Below the pieces are notes generated by a model that ran no database searches, had not been told where the DNA came from, and was given only the letters and a program-made list of their open reading frames with translations. Positions 40,411-53,894 of a stretch of 64,000 nt of DNA are shown piece by piece. This DNA is from Solea solea (taxonomy: Eukaryota; Chordata; Actinopteri; Pleuronectiformes; Soleidae), in NCBI RefSeq assembly GCF_958295425.1, contig NC_081142.1:29913149-29977148 (forward strand), read 5' to 3'. The position numbers and the translations under genes are program-made. Positions within the stretch are counted from its first letter, which is position 1; each line of letters begins with the position of its first letter.

Positions 40411-41311
40411 TAGGATATAGTCATATGCCGTCAGTGTTTGATTTTGCAATGATTTCACTGTTTGGATGTGTTTTTCTATTTGTGTCTTTTGTTGTGCACA
40501 TTCAGCAAGTATACGGCTGTTTTCTGATTTTTTTCAATTTTCTACTGTCCCATAACATAAACCTCACAAATAAAATAAACATATTATAAGATATACTTCT
40601 GTACCCTCAGTGTTTGATTTTGCAATGATTTCACTGTTTGGATGTGTTTTTCTATTTGTGTCTGTTTTTGTGCACATTCAGCAAGTACACGGCTGTTTTC
40701 TGATTTTTTTCAATTTTCTACTGTCCCATAACATAAACCTCACAAATAAAGTAAACATCTTATAAGATATACTTCTGTAACCTCAGTGTTTGATTTTGCA
40801 ATGATTTCACTGTTTGGATGTGTTTTTCTATTTGTGTCTGTTTTTGTGCGCATTCAGCAAGTATACGGCTGTTTTCTGATTTTTTTCAATTTTCTACTGT
40901 CCCATAACATAAACCTCACAAATAAAGTTAACATCTTATAGGATATAGTCATATGCCGTCAGTGTTTGATTTTGCAATGATTTCACTGTTTGGATGTGTT
41001 TTTCTATTTGTGTCTTTTGTTGTGCACATTCAGCAAGTATACGGCTGTTTTCTGATTTTTTTCAATTTTCTACTGTCCGATAACATAAACCTCACAAATA
41101 AAATAAACATATTATAAGATATACTTCTGTACCCTCAGTGTTTGATTTTGCAATGATTTCACTGTTTGGATGTGTTTTTCTATGTGTGTCTGTTTTTGTG
41201 CACATTCAGCAAGTATACGGCTGTTTTCTGATTTTTTTTAATTTTCTACTGTCCCATAACATAAACCTCACAAATAAAGTTAAAATCTTATAAGATATAG
41301 TTATATGCCGC
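40411..41311. repeat. 3-monomer step (528 bp) and exit from the uniform zone
   Basis: The TAGGATATAG anchor recurs at 40411 and 40939 (528 bp). Both are followed by a B-type monomer with AAATAAAATAAACATATTATAAG (ATATTATAAG in place of ATCTTATAAG), a variant found only here. The second copy has a private GTCCGATAAC. A C'-type monomer then leads to a GCCGCCAG tail near 41.31 kb. Confidence 0.85.
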
Positions 41312-44300
41312 CAGTGTTTGATTTTGCAATGATTTCACTGTTTGGATGTGTTTTTCTATTTGTGTCTGTTTTTGTGTGCATTCAGCAAGTATACGGCTGT
41401 TTTCTGATTTTTTTCAATTTTCTGCTGTCCCATAACATAAACCTCACAAATAAAGTAAACATCTTATAAGATATACTTCTGTAACCTCAGTGTTTGATTT
41501 TGCAATGATTTCACTTTTTGGATGTGTTTTTCTATTTGTTTCTGTTTTTGTGCACATTCAGCAAGTATACGGCTGTTTTCTGATTTTTTTCAATTTTCTA
41601 TTGTCCCATAACATAAACCTCACAAATAAAGTTAAAATCTTATAAGATATAGTTATATGCCTTCAGTGTTTGATTTTGCAATGATTTCACTGTTTGGATG
41701 TGTTTTTCTATTTGTTTCTGTTTTTGTGCACATTCAGCAAGTATACGGCTGTTTTCTGATTTTTTTCAATTTTCTACTGTCCCATAACATAAACCTCACA
41801 AATAAAGTTAACATCTTATAAGATATACTTCTGTAACCTCAGTGTTTGATTTTACAATGATTTCACTGTTTGGATGTGTTTTTCTATTTGTGTCTGTTTT
41901 TGTGCGCATTCAGCAAATATACGGCTGTTTTCTGATTTTTTTCAATTTTCTACTGTCCCATAACATAAACCTCACAAATAAAGTAAACATCTTATAAGAT
42001 ATACTTCTGTACCCTCAGTGTTTGATTTTGCAATGATTTCACTGTTTGGATGTGTTTTTCTATGTGTGTCTGTTTTTGTGCACATTCAGCAAGTATACGG
42101 CTGTTTTCTGATTTTTTTCAATTTTCTACTGTCCCATAACATAAACCTCACAAATAAAGTAAACATCTCATAAGATATACTTCTGTAACCTCAGTGTTTG
42201 ATTTTGCAATGATTTCACTTTTTGGATGTGTTTTTCTATTTGTTTCTGTTTTTGTGCACATTCAGCAAGTATACGGCTGTTTTCTGATTTTTTTCAATGT
42301 TCTATTGTCCCATAACATAAACCTCACAAATAAAGTTAAAATCTTATAAGATATAGTTATATGCCTTCAGTGTTTGATTTTGCAATGATTTCACTGTTTG
42401 GATGTGTTTTTCTATGTGTGTCTGTTTTTGTGCACATTCAGCAAGTATACGGCTGTTTTCTGATTTTTTTCAAGTTTCTACTGTCCCATAACATAAACCT
42501 CACAAATAAAATAAACATCTTATAAGATATACTTCTGTACCCTCAGTGTTTGATTTTGCCATGATTTCACTGTTTGGATGTGTTTTTCTATGTGTGTCTG
42601 TTTTTGTGCACATTCAGCAAGTATACGGCTGTTTTCTGATTTTTTTCAATTTTCTACTGTCCCATAACATAAACCTCACAAATAAAGTAAACATCTTATA
42701 AGATATACTTCTGTAACCTCAGTGTTTGATTTTGCAATGATTTCACTTTTTGGATGTGTTTTTCTATTTGTTTCTGTTTTTGTGCACATTCAGCAAGTAT
42801 ACGGCTGTTTTCTGATTTTTTTCAATTTTCTATTGTCCCATAACATAAACCTCACAAATAAAGTTAAAATCTTATAAGATATAGTTATATGCCTTCAGTG
42901 TTTGATTTTGCAATGATTTCACTGTTTGGATGTGTTTTTCTATGTGTGTCTGTTTTTGTGCACCTTCAGCAAGTATACGGCTGTTTTCTGATTTTTTTCA
43001 ATTTTCTACTGTCCCATAACATAAACCTCACAAATGAAGTTAAAATCTTATAAGATATAGTTATATGCCGTCAGTGTTTGATTTTGCAATGATTTCACTG
43101 TTTGGATGTGTTTTTCTATTTGTGTCTTTTGTTGTGCACATTCAGCAAGTATACGGCTGTTTTCTGATTTTTTTCAATTTTCTACTGTCCCATAACATAA
43201 ACCTCACAAATAAAGTTAAAATCTTATAAGATATAGTTATATGCCTTCAGTGTTTGATTTTGCAATGATTTCACTGTTTGGATGTGTTTTTCTATGTGTG
43301 TCTGTTTTTGTGCACATTCAGCAAGTATACGGCTGTTTTCTGATTTTTTTCAATTTTCTACTGTCCCATAACATAAACCTCACAAATAAAGTTAAAATCT
43401 TATAAGATATAGTTATATGCCTTCAGTGTTTGATTTTGCAATGATTTCACTGTTTGGATGTGTTTTTCTATTTGTGTCTGTTTTTGTGCACATTCAGCAA
43501 GTACACGGCTGTTTTCTGATTTTTTTCAATTTTCTACTATCCCATAACATAAACCTCACAAATAAAGTAAACATCTTATAAGATATACTTCTGTAACCTC
43601 AGTGTTTGATTTTGCAATGATTTCACTTTTTGGATGTGTTTTTCTATTTGTTTCTGTTTTTGTGCACATTCAGCAAGTATACGGCTGTTTTCTGATTTTT
43701 TTCAATTTTCTATTGTCCCATAACATAAACCTCACAAATAAAGTTAAAATCTTATAAGATATAGTTATATGCCTTCAGTGTTTGATTTTGCAATGATTTC
43801 ACTGTTTGGATGTGTTTTTCTATTTGTGTCTGTTTTTGTGTGCATTCAGCAAGTATACGGCTGTTTTCTGATTTTTTTCAATTTTCTGCTGTCCCATAAC
43901 ATAAACCTCACAAATAAAGTAAACATCTTATAAGATATACTTCTGTAACCTCAGTGTTTGATTTTGCAATGATTTCACTTTTTGGATGTGTTTTTCTATT
44001 TGTTTCTGTTTTTGTGCACATTCAGCAAGTATACGGCTGTTTTCTGATTTTTTTCAATTTTCTATTGTCCCATAACATAAACCTCACAAATAAAGTTAAA
44101 ATCTTATAAGATATAGTTATATGCCTTCAGTGTTTGATTTTGCAATGATTTCACTGTTTGGATGTGTTTTTCTATTTGTTTCTGTTTTTGTGCACATTCA
44201 GCAAGTATACGGCTGTTTTCTGATTTTTTTCAATTTTCTACTGTCCCATAACATAAACCTCACAAATAAAGTTAACATCTTATAAGATATACTTCTGTAA

Positions 44301-45328
44301 CCTCAGTGTTTGATTTTACAATGATTTCACTGTTTGGATGTGTTTTTCTATTTGTGTCTGTTTTTGTGCGCATTCAGCAAATATACGGCTGTTTTCTGAT
44401 TTTTTTCAATTTTCTACTGTCCCATAACATAAACCTCACAAATAAAGTTAACATCTTATAAGATATACTTCTGTAACCTCAGTGTTTGATTTTACAATGA
44501 TTTCACTGTTTGGATGTGTTTTTCTATTTGTGTCTGTTTTTGTGCGCATTCAGCAAATATACGGCTGTTTTCTGATTTTTTTCAATTTTCTACTGTCCCA
44601 TAACATAAACCTCACAAATAAAGTAAACATCTTATAAGATATACTTCTGTACCCTCAGTGTTTGATTTTGCAATGATTTCACTGTTTGGATGTGTTTTTC
44701 TATGTGTGTCTGTTTTTGTGCACATTCAGCAAGTATACGGCTGTTTTCTGATTTTTTTCAATTTTCTACTGTCCCATAACATAAACCTCACAAATAAAGT
44801 AAACATCTCATAAGATATACTTCTGTAACCTCAGTGTTTGATTTTGCAATGATTTCACTTTTTGGATGTGTTTTTCTATTTGTTTCTGTTTTTGTGCACA
44901 TTCAGCAAGTATACGGCTGTTTTCTGATTTTTTTCAATGTTCTATTGTCCCATAACATAAACCTCACAAATAAAGTTAAAATCTTATAAGATATAGTTAT
45001 ATGCCTTCAGTGTTTGATTTTGCAATGATTTCACTGTTTGGATGTGTTTTTCTATGTGTGTCTGTTTTTGTGCACATTCAGCAAGTATACGGCTGTTTTC
45101 TGATTTTTTTCAAGTTTCTACTGTCCCATAACATAAACCTCACAAATAAAATAAACATCTTATAAGATATACTTCTGTACCCTCAGTGTTTGATTTTGCC
45201 ATGATTTCACTGTTTGGATGTGTTTTTCTATGTGTGTCTGTTTTTGTGCACATTCAGCAAGTATACGGCTGTTTTCTGATTTTTTTCAATTTTCTACTGT
45301 CCCATAACATAAACCTCACAAATAAAGT
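41312..45328. repeat. Duplicated block (41312-42688 and 43776-45328), 14/15-monomer offset
   Basis: Markers shared: TTGTGTGCATTC with TTCTGCTGTCC (41374 and 43838, offset 2464 = 14 x 176); GATTTTACAATG once in copy 1 (41851) but twice in copy 2 (44315 and 44491); TCAATGTTCTATTG; and TTGCCATGATTTC (42551 and 45191, offset 2640 = 15 x 176). Copy 2 has therefore gained exactly one monomer. Copies diverge at 42689/45329 (AAAGTAAACATC versus AAAGTTAAAATC). Between them, 42689-43775 holds six related monomers, many with CTTTTTGGATG and TTGTTTCTG. Confidence 0.88.
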
Positions 45329-45982
45329 TAAAATCTTATAAGATATAGTTATATGCCTTCAGTGTTTGATTTTGCAATGATTTCACTGTTTGGATGTGTT
45401 TTTCTATTTGTGTCTGTTTTTGTGCACATTCAGCAAGTACACGGCTGTTTTCTGATTTTTTTCAATTTTCTACTATCCCATAACATAAACCTCACAAATA
45501 AAGTAAACATCTTATAAGATATACTTCTGTAACCTCAGTGTTTGATTTTGCAATGATTTCACTTTTTGGATGTGTTTTTCTATTTGTTTCTGTTTTTGTG
45601 CACATTCAGCAAGTATACGGCTGTTTTCTGATTTTTTTCAATTTTCTATTGTCCCATAACATAAACCTCACAAATAAAGTTAAAATCTTATAAGATATAG
45701 TTATATGCCTTCAGTGTTTGATTTTGCAATGATTTCACTGTTTGGATGTGTTTTTCTATTTGTGTCTGTTTTTGTGTGCATTCAGCAAGTATACGGCTGT
45801 TTTCTGATTTTTTTCAATTTTCTGCTGTCCCATAACATAAACCTCACAAATAAAGTAAACATCTTATAAGATATACTTCTGTAACCTCAGTGTTTGATTT
45901 TGCAATGATTTCACTTTTTGGATGTGTTTTTCTATTTGTTTCTGTTTTTGTGCACATTCAGCAAGTATACGGCTGTTTTCTG
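43252..45982. repeat. 11-monomer offset repeat (43252-44046 and 45188-45982)
   Basis: CAAGTACACGGC with CTACTATCCC (43501 and 45437) and the TTGTGTGCATTC monomer (43838 and 45774) recur at an offset of 1936 bp, 11 monomers. It ends where CTGATTTTTTTC becomes CTGTTTTTTTTC at 45982. It overlaps the preceding block, showing that two duplications with different periods were superimposed on the same monomers. Confidence 0.85.
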
Positions 45983-48900
45983 TTTTTTTTCAATTTTCTA
46001 CTGTCCCATAACATAAACCTCACAAATAAAGTTAAAATCTTATAAGATATAGTTATATGCCTTCAGTATTTGATTTTGCAATGATTTCACTGTTTGGATG
46101 TGTTTTTCTATTTGTGTCTGTTTTATGCGCATTCAGCAAGTATACGGCTGTTTTCTGGGTTTTTTCAATTTTCTACTGTCCCATAACATAAACCTCACAA
46201 ATAAAGTTAAAATCTTATAAGATATAGTTATATGCCTTCAGTGTTTGATTTTGCAATGATTTCACTTTTTGGATGTGTTTTTCTATTTGTGTCTTTTGTT
46301 GTGCACATTCAGCAAGTATACGGCTGTTTTCTGATTTTTTTCAATTTTCTACTGTCGCATAACATAAACCTCACAAATAAAGTTAACATCTTATAAGATA
46401 TAATTATATGCCTTCAGTGTTTGATTTTGCAATGATTTCACTGTTTGGATGTGTTTTTCTATTTGTGTCTGTTTTTGTGCACATTCAGCAAGTATACGGC
46501 TGTTTTCTGATTTTTTTCAATTTTCTACTGTCCCATAACATAAACCTCACAAATAAAGTTAACATCTTATAAGATATACTTCTGTAACCTCAGTGTTTGA
46601 TTTTGCAATGATTTCACTGTTTGGATGTGTTTTTCTATTTGTGTCTGTTTTTGTGCACATTCAGCAAGTATACGGCTGTTTTCTGATTTTTTTCAATTTT
46701 CTACTGTCGCATAACATAAACCTCACAAATAAAGTTAACATCTTATAAGATATACTTCTGTACCCTCAGTGTTTGATTTTGCAATGATTTCACTGTTTGG
46801 ATGTGTTTTTCTATGTGTGTCTGTTTTTGTGCACATTCAGCAAGTATACGGCTGTTTTCTGATTTTTTTCAATTTTCTACTGTCCCATAACATAAACCTC
46901 ACAAATAAAGTTAAAATCTTATAAGATATAGTTATATGCCGTCAGTGTTTGATTTTGCAATGATTTCACTGTTTGGATGTGTTTTTCTATTTGTGTCTTT
47001 TGTTGGGCACATTCAGCAAGTATACGGCTGTTTTCTGATTTTTTTCAATTTTCTACTGTCCCGTAACATAAACCTCACAAATAAAGTTAAAATCTTATAA
47101 GATATAGTTATATGCCTTCAGTGTTTGATTTTGCAATGATTTCACTTTTTGGATGTGTTTTTCTATTTGTGTCTGTTTTTGTGCACATTCAGCAAGTATA
47201 CGGCTGTTTTCTGATTTTTTTCAATTTTCTACTGTCGCATAACATAAACCTCACAAATAAAGTTAACATCTTATAAGATATACTTCTGTACCCTCAGTGT
47301 TTGATTTTGCAATGATTTCACTGTTTGGATGTGTTTTTCTATTTGTGTCTTTTGTTGGGAACATTCAGCAAGTATACGGCTGTTTTCTGATTTTTTTCAA
47401 TTTTCTACTGTCCCATAACATAAACCTCACAAATAAAGTTAAAATCTTATAAGATATAGTTATATGCCGTCAGTGTTTGATTTTGCAATGATTTCACTGT
47501 TTTCATGTGTTTTTCTATTTGTGTCTTTTGTTGTGCACATTCAGCAAGTATACGGCTGTTTTCTGATTTTTTTCAATTTTCTACTGTCCCATAACATAAA
47601 CCTCACAAATAAAGTTAACATCTTATAAGATATACTTCTGTAACCTCAGTGTTTGATTTTGCAATGATTTCACTGTTTGGATGTGTTTTTCTATTTGTGT
47701 CTGTTTTTGTGCACATTCAGCAAGTATACGGCTGTTTTCTGATTTTTTTAAATTTTCTACTGTCCCATAACATAAACCTCACAAATAAAGTTAACATCTT
47801 ATAAGATATAGTTATATGCCGTCAGTGTTTGATTTTGCAATGATTTCACTGTTTGGATGTGTTTTTCTATTTGTGTCTGTTTTTGTGCGCATTCAGCAAG
47901 TATACGGCTGTTTTCTGATTTTTTTCAATTTTCTACTGTCCCATAACATAAACCTCACAAATAAAGTTAAAATCTTATAAGATATAGTTATATGCCGTCA
48001 GTGTTTGATTTTGCAATGATTTCACTGTTTGGATGTGTTTTTCTATTTGTGTCTTTTGTTGGGCACATTCAGCAAGTATACGGCTGTTTTCTGATTTTTT
48101 TCAATTTTCTACTGTCCCATAACATAAACCTCACAAATAAAGTTAAAATCATATAAGATATAGTTATATGCCTTCAGTGTTTGATTTTGCAATGATTTCA
48201 CTTTTTGGATGTGTTTTTCTATTTGTGTCTGTTTTTGTGCACATTCAGCAATTATACGGCTGTTTTCTGATTTTTTTCAATTTTCTACTGTCGCATAACA
48301 TAAACCTCACAAATAAAGTTAACATCTTATAAGATATACTTCTGTACCCTCAGTGTTTGATTTTGCAATGATTTCACTGTTTGGATGTGTTTTTCTATTT
48401 GTGTCTTTTGTTGTGCACATTCAGCAAGTATACGGCTGTTTTCTGATTTTTTTCAATTTTCTACTGTCGCATAACATAAACCTCACAAATAAAGTTAACA
48501 TCTTATAAGATATAATTATATGCCTTCAGTGTTTGATTTTGCAATGATTTCACTGTTTGGATGTGTTTTTCTATTTGTTTCTGTTTGTGTGCACATTCAG
48601 CAAGTATACGGCTGTTTTCTGATTTTTTTCAATTTTCTACTGTCCCATAACATTAACCTCACAAATAAAGTTAACATCTTATAAGATATACTTCTGTACC
48701 CTCAGTGTTTGATTTTGGAAATGATTTCAATGTTTGGATGTGTTTTTCTATTTGTGTCTGTTTTGTGCACATTCAGCAAGTATACGGCTGTTTTCTGATT
48801 TTTTTCAATTTTCAATTTTCTACTGTCCCATAACATAAACCTCACAAATAAAGTTAACATCTTATAAGATATAGTTATCTACCTTCAGTGTTTGATTTTG

Positions 48901-51900
48901 CAATGATTTCACTGTTTGGATGTGTTTTTCTATTTGTGTCTGTTTTTGTGCACATTCAGCAAGTATACGGCTGTTTTCTGATTTTTTTCAATTTTCTACT
49001 GTCGCATAACATAAACCTCACAAATAAAGTTAACATCTTATAAGATATACTTCTGTACCCTCAGTGTTTGATTTTGCAATGATTTCACTGTTTGGATGTG
49101 TTTTTCTATGTGTGTCTGTTTTTGTGCACATTCAGCAAGTATACGGCTGTTTTCTGATTTTTTTCAATTTTCTACTGTCCCATAACATAAACCTCACAAA
49201 TAAAGTTAAAATCTTATAAGATATAGTTATATGCCGTCAGTGTTTGATTTTGCAATGATTTCACTGTTTGGATGTGTTTTTCTATTTGTGTCTTTTGTTG
49301 GGCACATTCAGCAAGTATACGGCTGTTTTCTGATTTTTTTCAATTTTCTACTGTCCCATAACATAAACCTCACAAATAAAGTTAAAATCTTATAAGATAT
49401 AGTTATATGCCGTCAGTGTTTGATTTTGCAATGATTTCACTGTTTGCATGTGTTTTTCTATTTGTGTCTTTTGTTGTGCACATTCAGCAAGTATACGGCT
49501 GTTTTCTGATTTTTTTGAATTTTCTACTGTCCCATAACATAAACCTCACAAATAAAGTTAACATCTTATAAGATATAGTTATATGCCGTCAGTGTTTGAT
49601 TTTGCAATGATTTCACTGTTTGGATGTGTTTTTCTATTTGTGTCTGTTTTGTGCACATATAGCAAGTATACGGCTGTTTACTGATTTTTTTCAATTTTCT
49701 ACTGTCCAATAACATAAACCTCACAAATAAAGTTAACATCTTCTAAGATATACTTCTGTAACCTCAGTGTTTGATTTTGGAAATGATTTCAATGTTTGGA
49801 TGTGTTTTTCTATTTGTGTCTGTTTTGTGCACATTCAGCAAGTATACGGCTGTTTTCTGATTTTTTTAAATTTTAAATTTTCTACTGTCCCATAACATAA
49901 ACCTCACAAATAAAGTTAACATCTTATAAGATATAGTTATCTACCTTCAGTGTTTGATTTTGCAATGATTTCACTGTTTGGATGTGTTTTTCTATTTGTG
50001 TCTGTTTTTGTGCGCATTCAGCAAGTATACGGCTGTTTTCTGATTTTTTTCAATTTTCTACTGTCCCATAACATAAACCTCACAAATAAAGTTAAAATCT
50101 TATAAGATATAGTCATATGCCTTCAGTGTTTGATTTTGCAATGATTTCACTGTTTGGATGTGTTTTTCTATTTGTGTCTGTTTTTGTGCACATTCAGCAA
50201 GTATACGGCTGTTTTCTGATTTTTTTCAATTTTCTACTGTCCCATAACATAAACCTCACAAATAAAGTTAACATCTTATAAGATATACTTCTGTAACCTC
50301 AGTGTTTGATTTTGCAATGATTTCACTGTTTGGATGTGTTTTTCTATTTGTGTCTGTTTTTGTGCGCATTCAGCAAGTATACTGCTGTTTTCTGATTTTT
50401 TTTCAATTTTCTACTGTCCCATAACATAAACCTCACAAATAAAGTTAACATCTTATAAGATATAGTTATATGCCTTCAGTGTTTGATTTTGCAACGATTT
50501 CACTGTTTGGATGTGTTTTTCTATTTGTGTCTGTTTTTGTGCACATTCAGCAAGTATACGGCTGTTTTCTGATTTTTTTCAATTTTCTACTGTCCCATAA
50601 CATAAACCTCACAAATAAAGCTAAAATCTTATAAGATATAGTTATATGCCGCCGGTGTTTGATTTTGCAATGATTTCACTGTTTGGATGTGTTTTTCTAT
50701 TTGTGTCTGTTTTTGTGCACATTCAGCAAGTATACGGCTGTTTTCTGATTTTTTTCAATTTTCTACTGTCGCATAACATAAACCTCACAAATAAGGTTAA
50801 CATCTTATAAGATATACTTCTGTACCCTCAGTGTTTGATTTTGCAATGATTTCACTGTTTGGACGTGTTTTTCTATGTGTGTCTGTTTTTGTGCACATTC
50901 AGCAAGTATACGGCTGTTTTCTGATTTTTTTCAATTTTCTACTGTCCCATAACATAAACCTCACAAATAAAGTTAAAATCTTATAAGATATAGTTATATG
51001 CCGTCAGTGTTTGATTTTGCAATGATTTCACTGTTTGCATGTGTTTTTCTATTTGTGTCTGTTTTGTGCACATTCAGCAAGTATACGGCTGTTTACTGAT
51101 TTTTTTCAATTTTCTACTGTCCCATAACATAAACCTCACAAATAAAGTTAACATCTTATAAGATATACTTCTGTAACCTCAGTGTTTGATTTTGCAATGA
51201 TTTCACTGTTTGGATGTGTTTTTCTATTTGTGTCTGTTTTTGTGCGCATTCAGCAAGTATACGGCTGTTTTCTGATTTTTTTCAATTTTCTACTGTCCCG
51301 TAACATAAACCTCACAAATAAAGATAAAATCTTATAAGATATAATTATATGCCTTCAGTGTTTGATTTTGCAATGATTTCACTGTTTGGATGTGTTTTTC
51401 TATTTGTGTCTTTTGTTGTGCACATTCAGCAAGTATACGGCTGTTTTCTGATTTTTTTCAATTTTCTACTGTCCCATAACATAAACCTCACAAATAAAGT
51501 TAACATCTTATAAGATATACTACTGTAACCTCAGTGTTTGATTTTGCAATGATTTCACTGTTTGGATGTGTTTTTCTATGTGTGTCTGTGTTTGTGCACA
51601 TTCAGCAAGTATACGGCTGTTTTCTGATTTTTTTCAATTTTATACTGTCCCATAACATTAACCTCACAAATAAAGTTAACATCTTATAAGATATACTTCT
51701 GTACCCTCAGTGTTTGATTTTGGAAATGATTTCAATGTTTGGATGTGTTTTTCTATTTGTGTCTGTTTTGTGCACATTCAGCAAGTATACGGCTGTTTTC
51801 TGATTTTTTTAAATTTTAAATTTTCTACTGTCCCATAACATAAACCTCACAAATAAAGTTAACATCTTATAAGATATAGTTATCTACCTTCAGTGTTTGA

Positions 51901-53109
51901 TTTTGCAATGATTTCACTGTTTGGATGTGTTTTTCTATTTGTGTCTGTTTTTGTGCACATTCAGCAAGTATACGGCTGTTTTCTGATTTTTTTCAATTTT
52001 CTACTGTCCCATAACATAAACCTCACAAATAAAGCTAAAATCTTATAAGATATAGTTATATGCCGCCGGTGTTTGATTTTGCAATGATTTCACTGTTTGG
52101 ATGTGTTTTTCTATTTGTGTCTTTTGTTGGGCACATTCAGCAAGTATATGGCTGTTTTCTGATTTTTTTCAATTTTCTACTGTCCCATAACATAAACCTC
52201 ACAAATAAAGTTAAATTCTTATAAGATATAGTTATATGCCGTCAGTGTTTGATTTTGCAATGATTTCACTGTTTGCATGTGTTTTTCTATTTGTGTCTTT
52301 TGTTGTGCACATTCAGCAAGTATACGGCTGTTTTCTGATTTTTTTCAATTTTCTACTGTCCCATAACATAAACCTCACAAATAAAGTTAACATCTTATAA
52401 GATATACTTCTGTAACCTCAGTGTTTGATTTTGCAATGATTTCACTGTTTGGATGTGTTTTTCTATTTGTGTCTGTTTTTGTGCACATTCAGCAAGTATA
52501 CGGCTGTTTTCTGATTTTTTTAAATTTTCTACTGTCCCATAACATAAACCTCACAAATAAAGTTAAAATCTTATAAGATATAGTTATATGCCGTCAGTGT
52601 TTGATTTTGCAATGATTTCACTGTTTGCATGTGTTTTTCTATTTGTGTCTGTTTTGTGCACATTCAGCAAGTATACGGCTGTTTACTGATTTTTTTCAAT
52701 TTTCTACTGTCCCATAACATAAACCTCACAAATAAAGTTAAAATCTTATAAGATATAGTTATATGCCTTCAGTGTTTGATTTTGCAATGATTTCACTGTT
52801 TGCATGTGTTTTTCTATTTGTGTCTTTTGTTGTGCACATTCAGCAAGTATACGGCTGTTTTCTGATTTTTTTCAATTTTCTACTGTCCCATAACATAAAC
52901 CTCACAAATAAAGTTAACATCTTATAAGATATACTTCTGTAACCTCAGTGTTTGATTTTGCAATGATTTCACTGTTTGGATGTGTTTTTCTATTTGTGTC
53001 TGTTTTTGTGCACATTCAGCAAGTATACGGCTGTTTTCTGATTTTTTTAAATTTTCTACTGTCCCATAACATTAACCTCACAAATAAAGTTAACATCTTA
53101 TAAGATATA
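45983..53109. repeat. Satellite zone with GCATG, TTGGGCAC and 7 bp-duplication variants
   Basis: About 40 monomers. New variants appear: TTTGCATGTG, TTGTTGGGCAC (47003, 49288 and later), CTGTTTACTG, and a monomer with TTGGAAATGATTTCAATG (48716, 49778, 51721) that also carries a 7 bp tandem duplication in its T-tract. A private CTGGGTTTTTTC is seen near 46.16 kb. TTGGGCAC monomers at 52129 and 53184 are 1055 bp apart (six monomers minus one base). The parts at about 49.87-50.69 kb and 51.31-51.9 kb reappear at the right end of the array. No other sequence is present. Confidence 0.82.
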
Positions 53110-53856
53110 GTTATATGCCGTCAGTGTTTGATTTTGCAATGATTTCACTGTTTGGATGTGTTTTTCTATTTGTGTCTTTTGTTGGGCACATTCAGCAAGT
53201 ATATGGCTGTTTTCTGATTTTTTTCAATTTTCTACTGTCCCATAACATAAACCTCACAAATAAAGTTAAAATCTTATAAGATATAGTTATATGCCGTCAG
53301 TGTTTGATTTTGCAATGATTTCACTGTTTGCATGTGTTTTTCTATTTGTGTCTTTTGTTGTGCACATTCAGCAAGTATACGGCTGTTTTCTGATTTTTTT
53401 CAATTTTCTACTGTCCCATAACATAAACCTCACAAATAAAGTTAACATCTTATAAGATATACTTCTGTAACCTCAGTGTTTGATTTTGCAATGATTTCAC
53501 TGTTTGGATGTTTTTTTCTATTTGTGTCTGTTTTTGTGCACATTCAGCAAGTATACGGCTGTTTTCTGATTTTTTTAAATTTTCTACTGTCCCATAACAT
53601 AAACCTCACAAATAAAGTTAACATCTTATAAGATATAGTTATATGCCGTCAGTGTTTGATTTTGCAATGATTTCACTGTTTGGATGTGTTTTTCTATTTG
53701 TGTCTGTTTTTGTGCGCATTCAGCAAGTATACGGCTGTTTTCTGATTTTTTTCAATTTTCTACTGTCCCATAACATAAACCTCACAAATAAAGTTAACAT
53801 CTTATAAGATATAGTTATATGCCTTCAGTGTGTGATTTTGCAATGATTTTACTGTT

Positions 53857-53894
53857 TGGATGTGTTTTTCTATTTGTGTAGAAAAACACATCCA
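53857..53894. repeat. Fold-back inverted insertion in a monomer, first copy
   Basis: Positions 53857-53872 (TGGATGTGTTTTTCTA, normal monomer) are followed by TTTGTG and then by the exact reverse complement at 53879-53894. Arms are 16 nt with a 6 nt loop. Relative to a normal TTTTGTTGTGC monomer, about 18 bases starting AGAAAAACACATCC replace a few bases after TTTGTGT, a net gain of 14 bp. The monomer then resumes normally at TTGTTGTGCAC. A fold-back template switch during DNA synthesis is the simplest explanation. Confidence 0.92.
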
